The translations under genes were made by a program, and so were the position numbers. A stretch of 64,000 nucleotides of DNA, from assembly GCF_009765355.1 (NCBI RefSeq), contig NZ_VTHK01000013.1:124001-188000 (forward strand), read 5' to 3'. Positions 57,499-64,000 of the stretch are shown in pieces. Source of the stretch: Amycolatopsis anabasis (GTDB lineage Bacteria > Actinomycetota > Actinomycetes > Mycobacteriales > Pseudonocardiaceae). The notes under the pieces were generated by a model. It was not told where the DNA came from and searched no databases. It worked only from the letters and a program-made list of their open reading frames with translations. The first letter of the stretch is position 1. Each line of letters begins with the position of its first letter.

Positions 57499-58301
57499 CA
57501 CCGGATCACCCGGTACTCGGCGTCGCGTTTGTCCGAGACGAACATGTGGCCGGGCGCGTGCGTGATCGCGAACGGCGGCCGCGAGGCCATCAGCGCCGCC
57601 TGCGGGGTGACCCCGCACGCCCAGAACACCGGCACGTCACCGGGTTCGGGCTCGACCGCGTCACCGAAATCGGGGCGGCCGAGATCCGCGATGCCCAGCG
57701 CCTTCGGATTGCCGAAGTGCACCGGGGCGCCGTGCACGGCCGGCATCGCGCCGCTGATCCGCACCGCGTGGTCGACCAGCCCGGCGGGGATGTACCGCAT
57801 CGACACGACGAGCGGCCCGTGCAACCGGCCCGCCGGGACGCACTGCTTGTTGGTCACGTACATCGAGACGTTGCGGCCCTGTTCGACGTGCCGCAGCGGG
57901 ATTCCCTCGGCGGCGAGCCCGGTCTCGAAGGTGAAGCTGCAGCCGATCGAGAAGGCGACCAGGTCCGGGCGCCAGTATTCGGCGGCGTCGCTGACCTCGG
58001 CGGCCAGCTCGCCGTCCCGCCAGATCCGGTAGCGGGGCAGATCCGTGCGCAGATCCGCGCCGGGCGCGAGTTTCGTCGACGGGTCACCGGGCGCGCTGAC
58101 GTCCAGCACCGGGCAGGGCTTGGGATTGCGCTCGCAGAACGCCCGCACGTCACCGGCCCATTCCCAGGGCACGGCGATCAGGTTGGTCTGGGTGAACCCG
58201 GCGGCCCAGCCCGCGGTCGGGTTCACGGTGCCCGCGCGGAACAGCGCGCGAGCCTGCGACGGCGTGACGGTTGACGGATTTTCAAAGGTAGTCATCTGCA
58301 T
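57498..58301 (-). CDS. YcsI/DUF1445 family protein (putative hydro-lyase, D-glutamate cyclase-related)
   Basis: 267 residues. Conserved DUF1445 segments: [20 protein letters not shown] (residues 26-45), [35 protein letters not shown] around residue 118, [20 protein letters not shown] and [10 protein letters not shown]. The mammalian homologue acts as D-glutamate cyclase, converting D-glutamate to 5-oxo-D-proline, which fits the adjacent oxoprolinase subunits. The gene lies between the MFS transporter (6-base gap) and pxpB. A second Met at residue 3 (58295) is an alternative start. Confidence 0.87.
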   Translation of the reverse strand: MQMTTFENPSTVTPSQARALFRAGTVNPTAGWAAGFTQTNLIAVPWEWAGDVRAFCERNPKPCPVLDVSAPGDPSTKLAPGADLRTDLPRYRIWRDGELAAEVSDAAEYWRPDLVAFSIGCSFTFETGLAAEGIPLRHVEQGRNVSMYVTNKQCVPAGRLHGPLVVSMRYIPAGLVDHAVRISGAMPAVHGAPVHFGNPKALGIADLGRPDFGDAVEPEPGDVPVFWACGVTPQAALMASRPPFAITHAPGHMFVSDKRDAEYRVIR

Positions 58302-58307
58302 CTCCCC

Positions 58308-59564
58308 TCAAGCAAGTTCGCGCCCGCGAGTCTCGGGCAGTCCGAACAGGGCCAAGACCGCGATGCCGTACCCGGCGGCGCCGAACACCATGGCCCCGCC
58401 CGCGCCGAGCAGGCCGACCACCGTGGGGAACACCGCCCCCACCGCGCGGCCGAAGTTGTAGGTGAAGCCCTGGCCCGTGCCGCGCACGGCGGTCGGGTAC
58501 AGCTCGGCGAGGAACGAACCGAATCCGCTGAAGATCGCCGACATGGAGAACCCGAGCGGGAACCCGAGCACCAGGACGAGCCCGTTGGCGCCGTGCGGAA
58601 TCCCCGTGTAGGCCACGATCAGCCCGGCGGAGAGCACGGAGAACAGGATGAAGGTCTTCTTGCGCCCCAGCAGATCGGTGAGGTAGCCGCCGCTCACGTA
58701 CCCGACGAACGCCCCGGTGATCAGGAAAGCCAGGTAACCGCCGGTGCCGACGACGCTCAGCCCGCGGGTGTCCTTGAGGAACTTCGGCAGCCAGGTGGCG
58801 AGCGTGTAGTAGCCGCCCTGCACGCCGGTCGCGAGCAGCGACGCGAAGAACGTGGTCGCCAGCAGGTCGCGGCGGAAGATCGCGAAGAACGAACCGCGGT
58901 CGTGGCTGCGTTCCCGGCGCTCGGTCGCGGTGTCGGCGTCGGTGACGTAGCGCCGGACCCAGAGCACCAGCAGGGCCGGGATCACGCCGGTCCAGAACAG
59001 GATCCGCCAGGCGAGATCCGGGCTCGCCACGTTGAAGACCACCGTGTAGACGATCACCGAGAGCCCCCAGCCGACCGCCCACGCGCTCTGCACGAAGGCG
59101 ACGGTCCGGCCGCGGTAGCGGGCACTGGAGTACTCCGCGACGAGGATCGCGCCCGCCGCCCATTCGCCGCCGAAACCCAGCCCCTGCAACGCCCGGAAGA
59201 CCAGCAGGGTCTCGAAGTTCGGGGCGAACCCGCAGAGCACGGTGAACACGGTGTAGGTGGCCACGGTGAGCTGCAGCGTCCGGACCCGGCCGATGCGGTC
59301 GGCGAGGATCCCGGCGACCGCGCCGCCGATGGCGGACACCACCAGCGTGACCGTGGTCAGCAACCCGGCCTCGCCGGTCGAGATGTGGAAGTAGGCGATG
59401 ATCGCGCCCACTCCCAGCGGGAGCACCTGGAAGTCGTAGGAGTCCAGGCCGTAACCGCCGAACGCGCCGATGAAGGCCCGGCGGCCACGGGCCCCGAGGG
59501 TGCGGAACCAGGCGAACGGGCGGGCGTCGTCCGCGGTGGCCGGAGATGTCGATGTTGCGCTCAT
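58308..59564 (-). CDS. MFS transporter (metabolite:proton symporter, sialate/aromatic-acid type)
   Basis: 418 residues from ATG 59564 (GAGG 6 bases upstream; an ATG at 59585 is also in frame). Twelve helices are predicted. The sugar/metabolite symporter motifs are ILADRIGRVRTLQL (after helix 2), GFGGEWAAGAILVAEY in helix 4 and YLTDLLGRKKTFIL after helix 8. It resembles NanT/ProP-like proton symporters for organic acids. In an operon with YcsI, PxpB and PxpC it likely imports 5-oxoproline or a related acid. It is the first gene of the leftward operon and divergent from a GntR regulator. Confidence 0.87.
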   Translation of the reverse strand: MSATSTSPATADDARPFAWFRTLGARGRRAFIGAFGGYGLDSYDFQVLPLGVGAIIAYFHISTGEAGLLTTVTLVVSAIGGAVAGILADRIGRVRTLQLTVATYTVFTVLCGFAPNFETLLVFRALQGLGFGGEWAAGAILVAEYSSARYRGRTVAFVQSAWAVGWGLSVIVYTVVFNVASPDLAWRILFWTGVIPALLVLWVRRYVTDADTATERRERSHDRGSFFAIFRRDLLATTFFASLLATGVQGGYYTLATWLPKFLKDTRGLSVVGTGGYLAFLITGAFVGYVSGGYLTDLLGRKKTFILFSVLSAGLIVAYTGIPHGANGLVLVLGFPLGFSMSAIFSGFGSFLAELYPTAVRGTGQGFTYNFGRAVGAVFPTVVGLLGAGGAMVFGAAGYGIAVLALFGLPETRGRELA

Positions 59565-59636
59565 GTGAACCTCACTTGCGCTCATCAGACCTCAGAAGAG
59601 GTGCTGGCTCATCGTGGCATAGGCCACACCGTAGAG

Positions 59637-59651
59637 GATTGTTCAACAATC
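59637..59651. promoter_or_regulatory. GATTGTT-C-AACAATC palindrome, probable GntR operator
   Basis: A perfect 15-base palindrome between the divergent MFS operon (start 59564) and the GntR gene (start 59703). TTGT-N-ACAA cores of this type are common for FCD-class GntR regulators. One bound dimer could repress both promoters. Confidence 0.7.
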
Positions 59652-59702
59652 CCACAAGAGTCTGTTTGTATCGTTCTTCAAGGTGCGAGTAGGATCGTCG
59701 GC

Positions 59703-60407
59703 GTGATCACCTCGGACGAGGGTCAGGCCGGTCTGGAAGTCGATCGCGGGCTGCTCGGCCGCACGAGCACCGCGGAACGAGTCGCGGACGTGCTGCGCAC
59801 GCGCATCACCGAGGGGTTCTTCCTGCCGGGGGTACGCCTGTCCGAGCACGACATCGGCAATGCCCTGGGGGTTTCGCGCAACACGCTGCGCGAGGCGTTC
59901 CGGCTGCTCACGCACGAGCGCCTGCTCGTCCACGAGCTCAACCGGGGCGTGTTCGTCCGGATGCTCGCCATCGAAGACGTGGTGGACCTCTACCGGGTGC
60001 GCAAGATCGTCGAATGCTCGGCGGTGCGCGCGGTCACCGAGCGCCCGGCCGGATTCGGCCGGGTGGCGCAGGCCGTCGAAGACGGGGCGCAGGCCCGGCG
60101 GCGGCAGCGGTGGCAGGACCTCGGCACCGCGAACATCCACTTCCACCAGGCGTTGGCGGCGCTGAGCGGCAGCCCGCGCGTGGACGAGTTGATGCGCGGG
60201 ATCTTCGCCGAGCTACGGCTGGTGTTCCACGTGATGGCCGATCCCCGGCGCTTCCACGAGCGATACCTGGTGCGCAACCAGGAGATCGCCGAACGGCTCG
60301 ACGTGGGCGACGGCCCCGGCGCGGAGAAGCTGCTCGCCACCTACCTCGACGACGCGGAACACCAGCTCGTCGAGGCGTACGCGAAGGGGACCGCCGCGGA
60401 AGCCTGA
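59703..60407 (+). CDS. GntR family transcriptional regulator, FCD class
   Basis: 234 residues from GTG 59703. The winged-helix head reads ERVADVLRTRITEGFFLPGV, RLSEHDIGNALGVSRNTLRE and AFRLLTHERLLVHELNRGVF (about residues 23-82). The FCD ligand domain follows with DVVDLYRVRKIVECSAVRAV, ANIHFHQALAALSGSPRVDE (metal/ligand His) and RYLVRNQEIAERLDVGD. FCD regulators sense carboxylic acids. Divergence from the 5-oxoproline operon and the palindrome between them make it the likely regulator of that operon, with 5-oxoproline or D-glutamate a plausible ligand. The frame is open far upstream, but only from 59703 does it match. Confidence 0.87.
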   Translation: MITSDEGQAGLEVDRGLLGRTSTAERVADVLRTRITEGFFLPGVRLSEHDIGNALGVSRNTLREAFRLLTHERLLVHELNRGVFVRMLAIEDVVDLYRVRKIVECSAVRAVTERPAGFGRVAQAVEDGAQARRRQRWQDLGTANIHFHQALAALSGSPRVDELMRGIFAELRLVFHVMADPRRFHERYLVRNQEIAERLDVGDGPGAEKLLATYLDDAEHQLVEAYAKGTAAEA

Positions 60408-60408
60408 G

Positions 60409-60999
60409 TCAGCGGTCGCCGCCCGCGATCCGGTCACCGCCCGCGCGTTTCGCCCGCAGCAACGCCGAATCCGCGTCCCGGATCAGATCTATCAGGTCAC
60501 CACCCGCCCCCGGCGCCCGCACCGCGAGGCCGATCGACGCGGTGAGCCCGGTGATCACCGCGGTCTGCCCGTCGACCGAGAGCGCGCTGACCACTGCCGA
60601 CCGGATGCGCTCGCGGACCCGATCCGCGACCAGCAGCCCGCCGCGGCGTCCGGTGGCGGGCAGCAGCACCAGGAACTCGTCTCCCCCGTGGCCGCCGAAC
60701 CGGCCGACCACGTCACCGTCGCGCACCGCGCCCTTCAGCGCCGCGGCGACCTCGCGCAGCACCGCGTCGCCGACCAGGTGGCCATGGGTGTCGTTCACGC
60801 CCTTGAATCGGTCCAGATCGAGCATGATCAGCGTCGTCGGCCGGTGGCCCAGATGCGCGAAGACCTTCGACGCCTGCTCGTCCCAGCCCCAGCGATCGAG
60901 CAGCCCGGTCAGCTTGTCGGTCGCCCAGTACCCCAGCGGCTGACCGCAACTACCGCAGCACAGGCCTTCTTCCACGGTCTGCACGGTGCCTGCGTGCAT
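60409..60999 (-). CDS. GGDEF-domain protein (diguanylate cyclase), no sensor domain
   Basis: 196 residues from ATG 60999. A short N-terminal segment with CCGSCGQPLGYW (single C-x2-C knuckle) precedes a GGDEF domain: TDKLTGLLDRWGWDE, IMLDLDRFKGVNDTHGH, VGDAVLREVAAALKG, an RDGD I-site, the active motif GGDEF and SIGLAVRAPGAGGDL. The loop before the motif is three residues longer than normal (GRFGGHGGDEFLVL), which resets the I-site distance. It would synthesise c-di-GMP if the loop is tolerated. There is no PAS/GAF/membrane part. It is divergent from the ImmA/IrrE operon, and its 3' end lies 1 base after the GntR gene's 3' end. Confidence 0.83.
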   Translation of the reverse strand: MHAGTVQTVEEGLCCGSCGQPLGYWATDKLTGLLDRWGWDEQASKVFAHLGHRPTTLIMLDLDRFKGVNDTHGHLVGDAVLREVAAALKGAVRDGDVVGRFGGHGGDEFLVLLPATGRRGGLLVADRVRERIRSAVVSALSVDGQTAVITGLTASIGLAVRAPGAGGDLIDLIRDADSALLRAKRAGGDRIAGGDR

Positions 61000-61118
61000 C
61001 GATGAACCTCCCCCGAACCGGCGAGATGTACTGATGTACACGCGTTAGCAAGGGGATCGGTGTACAGCAGTTGAGAGGGGACACGCCGAAGTCTAGGCTC
61101 GGTGAACACCTGTAATCA

Positions 61119-61137
61119 AACTCGCGAGTAGCTACTC
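61119..61137. promoter_or_regulatory. Overlapping palindromes upstream of the ImmA/IrrE operon
   Basis: CTCGCGAG (61121-61128) and GAGTAGCTACTC (61126-61137) are overlapping perfect palindromes. The first 13 bases, AACTCGCGAGTAG, are identical to 32567-32579 upstream of the mce operon. The site lies between the divergent GGDEF gene and the ImmA/IrrE gene. Confidence 0.5.
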
Positions 61138-61284
61138 ACCCGATCAGGTGCCGACGCCAGATCCGGGCCACCCGAATGGGGTCGCACCGGCCCGGCGGCA
61201 AAGGGGTGACGCGCGGCCCGTGCCGCTGACGACATGCCGAAGCGTCTGCGAGGCTGAGTGCGGACCGGAGATGGAGGGCGACGG

Positions 61285-61797
61285 GTGCGGGACCGAGAGC
61301 TGCGCCGGCGGTGCCGCCGGCTGCTGAGGGAGCTGGCCATCGTTCCCCCGCTGGACGTTCGCGTGCTGTGCGAACGGGTCGGTCGCCGGCGGGGCAAGCC
61401 CATCCACCCGGTGGCCCGGCCGATTCCGGTGCCCGGGCCGTTCGGCGCCTGGATCAGCACCCGGGCCGCGGACTACATCCTGTACCAGCAGGAAACCAGC
61501 AAATCCCACCAGGACCACATCATCCTGCACGAACTCGGGCACATCCTGGCCGGGCATCCGAGCGATTCGCCCGGCGCGGACGTCGAACAGCTGTGCCCGG
61601 ACTTCGGCCCGGACGCCGTGCGGCGGGCCCTGCGCCGCACGGCCTACGACACCGAGCAGGAACGGGAAGCCGAAACCGTCGCCACGATCATCCTGGAATG
61701 GGCGTCGGTGCTGGACCGGATCAGCCCGCGGCCGTCCGGCGAGGCCCCGGCGCAGCGAATGGAGGCAGCCCTCGCCGACCGGCTGGGGTGGCTGTGA
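61285..61797 (+). CDS. ImmA/IrrE family metallopeptidase-like protein
   Basis: 170 residues from GTG 61285, with GGAGGG about 7 bases upstream. The zinc-binding H-E-x2-H is in IILHELGHILAGHP (about residues 88-101), preceded by YILYQQETSKSHQDH, as in ImmA/IrrE proteins. The N-terminal part (RRRCRRLLRELAIVPPLDVR) resembles the partner-binding region. ImmA-type proteases cleave XRE-type repressors; no XRE gene is adjacent. Its stop overlaps the GTG start of the following membrane protein. Such protease/membrane-protein pairs recur in actinomycetes, as I recall. The physiological role is unknown. Confidence 0.82.
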   Translation: MRDRELRRRCRRLLRELAIVPPLDVRVLCERVGRRRGKPIHPVARPIPVPGPFGAWISTRAADYILYQQETSKSHQDHIILHELGHILAGHPSDSPGADVEQLCPDFGPDAVRRALRRTAYDTEQEREAETVATIILEWASVLDRISPRPSGEAPAQRMEAALADRLGWL

Positions 61798-62924
61798 ACC
61801 CGCTGCTGGTGGCCTACGGCGTGGCGGCGTTCGCCGCCTTGGGGTGGATGGGTTTCCGCCTCGCGCGCACGCCGCGCAACCTTCCGCTGCGCGCGGTCAC
61901 CGGGCTGATCGCGTGCTGGGCGATCGCGTTCCCGTTCGGCGTGGTGGCGGACAAGGGAAAGGTCGTCTTCGGCCTGCCGCCGATGATGTCCCGGTTGCTC
62001 CAGCACGGGCTGCTGCTGGTCGGGGTGAACTGCCTGGTCTGCTTCTTCCTGTTCTCGGCGCTGGACGCCCACCGGGCCCGGATCCGCGCGTGGTGGTTCG
62101 CGTTGCCGCTGGTGGTCGCGGAAATCGTGCTCGCGGTGGCCGCCGTGCTCACCCCCGATGGCGTGCGCACCAACGACCATTCGGTGCCCAGTGTGGCGGT
62201 TTTCTTCATCACCGCGGATCTCTACATGGCGTTCGGGTTCGCCGCCGCGTTCGTGTGGACCCGCCGGTACGCGCGGGGCGCCGAAGCCAGGCTCGCCCGG
62301 GGCCTGCGGATCGCGTCGATCGGGCTGGCCGCGATCGTGCTCGCCGACTGCGTTTTCGTGCCGCTGATCGTGCTGCGCTGGATCGGCGGGGCGGCCACCC
62401 CGGCCCTGGCCAAACCCGGTGGCGCCGCGGGCACGAACATCGGCGCGCTCGCGTCGATGTTCCTGTTGCTGCCGGGGATCGTGGTGTTCCTGATCGGCAT
62501 CAGCTATCCGGCGGCGGTCATGCGCATCGCCGCCGTACGCGTGTGGTGGCAGCACCTGCGCGCCTACCACCACCTTGGTCCATTGTGGACCGCGTTGCAC
62601 GAGCGGTTCCCGGAGGACGCGCTGAGCCGGGTGCCGGTGGCGCCGTGGCGGGACCTGCTGAGCCTGCGCGGGGTGCACCGGCGCTACTACCGCCGCGTCA
62701 TCGAATGCCGCGACGGGCTGGTCCGGATCAGCCCGTATTTCGCGCAGCCGCCCGAGGATGACGCGACCACGGCCGACCGGCTCCGGCACGCGCTGCGCGC
62801 GCACGCCGCCGGCGAGCCCGTTTCGGCGCACGCCGTCCCGGTGGCGATCCCAACCGGCGAGGGACTCGATGCCGACGTGCACGAACTGGTGGCGCTTTCC
62901 CTCGCGCTGAAAGGAAACCCATGA
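61794..62924 (+). CDS. MAB_1171c-like multi-pass membrane protein (putative transporter)
   Basis: 376 residues, GTG start at 61794 overlapping the protease stop. The N-terminal about 235 residues hold seven hydrophobic helices (LLVAYGVAAFAALGWMGFRL, AVTGLIACWAIAFPFGVVAD and so on to MFLLLPGIVVFLIGISYPAA). A cytoplasmic domain of about 130 residues follows, with HHLGPLWTALHERFPEDALS and YYRRVIECRDGLVRISPYF. That C-terminal block is characteristic of the MAB_1171c/DUF6545 group. Transport has not been shown for the family to my knowledge. It is coupled both to the ImmA/IrrE protein upstream and to the FAD monooxygenase downstream (ATGA). Confidence 0.8.
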   Translation: MNPLLVAYGVAAFAALGWMGFRLARTPRNLPLRAVTGLIACWAIAFPFGVVADKGKVVFGLPPMMSRLLQHGLLLVGVNCLVCFFLFSALDAHRARIRAWWFALPLVVAEIVLAVAAVLTPDGVRTNDHSVPSVAVFFITADLYMAFGFAAAFVWTRRYARGAEARLARGLRIASIGLAAIVLADCVFVPLIVLRWIGGAATPALAKPGGAAGTNIGALASMFLLLPGIVVFLIGISYPAAVMRIAAVRVWWQHLRAYHHLGPLWTALHERFPEDALSRVPVAPWRDLLSLRGVHRRYYRRVIECRDGLVRISPYFAQPPEDDATTADRLRHALRAHAAGEPVSAHAVPVAIPTGEGLDADVHELVALSLALKGNP

Positions 62925-64000
62925 CGCACGCCCTGATCATCGGCGGCGGCATCGCCGGTCCGGTCACCGCGATGGCGTTGCACAAGGCCGGAATCTCCTC
63001 GGTGGTCTACGAGGCCTACCCCACCGGAGCCGACGACGTCGGCGCGTTCATGACGATCATGAACAACGGCCTGGACGCGCTCGACGCGATCGAGGCGCGG
63101 GAACCGGTGGTGGCCGCCGCGTTCCCGGCGAACACCGTGGAATTCTTCAGCGGCACCGGAAAACGCCTCGGCGATGTCCCGATCGGCGGCGATTCGGTCG
63201 CGGGCCCGCACACCATCAAACGGGCCACGCTGTACCGGGTCCTGCACGACGAGGCCACCCGCCGCGGCATCCCGGTGGAGCACGGGAAACGCCTGGTCGA
63301 CGTCTCCGGCAAGGTGGCCCGGTTCGAAGACGGCAGCCAGGCCGAAGGCGACCTGGTGATCGGCGCGGACGGCATCCATTCGGCGACCCGGCCCCTGATC
63401 GACACCGCCAACCCGAAACCGGAGTTCAAAGGCGCCCGGGTCGTCTGCGGTTACGCACCGAACGCCCCGGTCGACCCGAAACCGGGCGCCTACCGGATGG
63501 TCTACGGCAAGCGGGTTTTCTTCGCGTACACGACCGCCCCCGACGGCGAAACCTGGTGGTTCACCAACCTCCCGGGCCCCGAACTGTCCAAAGCGGAACT
63601 CGCGGGCACCACCCCCGCCGAGTGGAAACGCCGCATCCGGGATCTGCTGTCCCGCGACCGAACCCCCGCCGCGGCGATCGTCGACGCCACCGGGGACGAA
63701 GTCGTCGCCAGCAACTCGTATGACCTGGCCACCACCCCCACCTGGCACGACGACACCAAAGTGATCATCGGCGACGCCGCCCACGTCGCCGCCCCCAACG
63801 CCGGCCACGGCGCCTCCATGGCCATGGAAGACGGCGTGACCCTCGCCCAATGCCTACGCGACCTCCCGACCATCCCGGCGGCCTTCGCCACCTACGACCA
63901 CCTCCGCCGCCCCCGAGTCGAACGCGTCGTCGCCACCAGCGCTCGCATGGGCAACACGGCCACCCCAAGCCCCCTCAAACGCCTCCTCCGCGACGCCATC
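62921..64000 (+). CDS. FAD-dependent monooxygenase (PHBH fold), 3' end beyond window
   Basis: 360 codons are visible without a stop. The FAD motif is ALIIGGGIAGPVTAMALHKA (residues 4-23), followed by VVYEAYP. The DG motif is GADGIHSATRP (about residue 148). The second FAD motif is VIIGDAAHVAAPNAGHGASM (about residues 282-301). These define a p-hydroxybenzoate-hydroxylase-type monooxygenase acting with NAD(P)H on an aromatic or related substrate. Its ATG overlaps the membrane protein stop, making it the third gene of the protease-membrane protein-flavoenzyme operon. Its substrate and the downstream genes are not visible. Confidence 0.87.
   Translation, partial: MTHALIIGGGIAGPVTAMALHKAGISSVVYEAYPTGADDVGAFMTIMNNGLDALDAIEAREPVVAAAFPANTVEFFSGTGKRLGDVPIGGDSVAGPHTIKRATLYRVLHDEATRRGIPVEHGKRLVDVSGKVARFEDGSQAEGDLVIGADGIHSATRPLIDTANPKPEFKGARVVCGYAPNAPVDPKPGAYRMVYGKRVFFAYTTAPDGETWWFTNLPGPELSKAELAGTTPAEWKRRIRDLLSRDRTPAAAIVDATGDEVVASNSYDLATTPTWHDDTKVIIGDAAHVAAPNAGHGASMAMEDGVTLAQCLRDLPTIPAAFATYDHLRRPRVERVVATSARMGNTATPSPLKRLLRDAI

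Overview
The window reads as a chromosomal segment of a high-GC actinomycete. An Amycolatopsis-like member of the Pseudonocardiaceae fits best. The reasons are GC-rich third codon positions, ATGA/GTGA stop-start overlaps, abundant TetR regulators, a complete mce operon, mycobacterial-type gene neighbourhoods and several short dispersed palindromic repeats. No rRNA, tRNA, phage, transposase or CRISPR array was seen. Assignment to a genus is inference.

Layout. 1-14 kb is mixed housekeeping and transport: a lipoprotein running off the left edge, an AlkZ-like winged-helix protein, a polysaccharide-export permease, an MFS transporter behind an HspR-type (HAIR) palindrome, a GabD-type dehydrogenase, a TetR/small membrane protein pair with a large inverted repeat, an HNH nuclease with a phosphorothioate-DNA-binding-like N-terminus, a LysE exporter and a divergent siderophore uptake system with an iron box. 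13.8-17.9 kb is a DNA-alkylation repair island: ECF sigma factor, methyltransferase-Ada zinc fusion, unknown protein, AlkB, second Ada-like protein and a convergent 2OG-Fe(II) oxygenase.

18-32.4 kb holds a secreted lipase and then a lipid/xenobiotic modification cluster: acyl-CoA ligase, two AurF-type diiron oxygenases, three FMO/Baeyer-Villiger-type monooxygenases, two SDRs, two alpha/beta hydrolases and two TetR regulators. It resembles an expanded mymA locus. 32.7-42.8 kb is a complete mce lipid-import operon (YrbEA, YrbEB, MceA-F, Mam) with a methyltransferase. Two operator-like motifs tie these regions together. GAATGA-N4-TCATTC lies before the mce operon and before the lipR-like half of the cluster. 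A GTATC(S)GATAC-type site lies before both aurF genes. This suggests one regulon for import and oxidation of a hydrophobic substrate.

42.8-50.4 kb holds an ADP-ribosylglycohydrolase, an MBL hydrolase, a repeat-rich non-coding patch, an SDR/WYL pair, and an lpqS-cysK2-MFS operon syntenic with the copper-responsive Rv0847-Rv0849 locus. 50.5-60.4 kb contains an SRPBCC protein, a TetR with its operator, an Acg-like nitroreductase and a BON protein with DosR-like boxes, an orphan TauD/VioC-type oxygenase, a secreted phytase-like esterase, and a 5-oxoproline operon (MFS-ycsI-pxpB-pxpC) lacking pxpA, with a divergent GntR. 60.4-64 kb contains a GGDEF protein and an ImmA/IrrE protease - MAB_1171c-like membrane protein - FAD monooxygenase operon that continues off the right edge.

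All calls come from reading the sequence and from recall of protein families. No database search was run.
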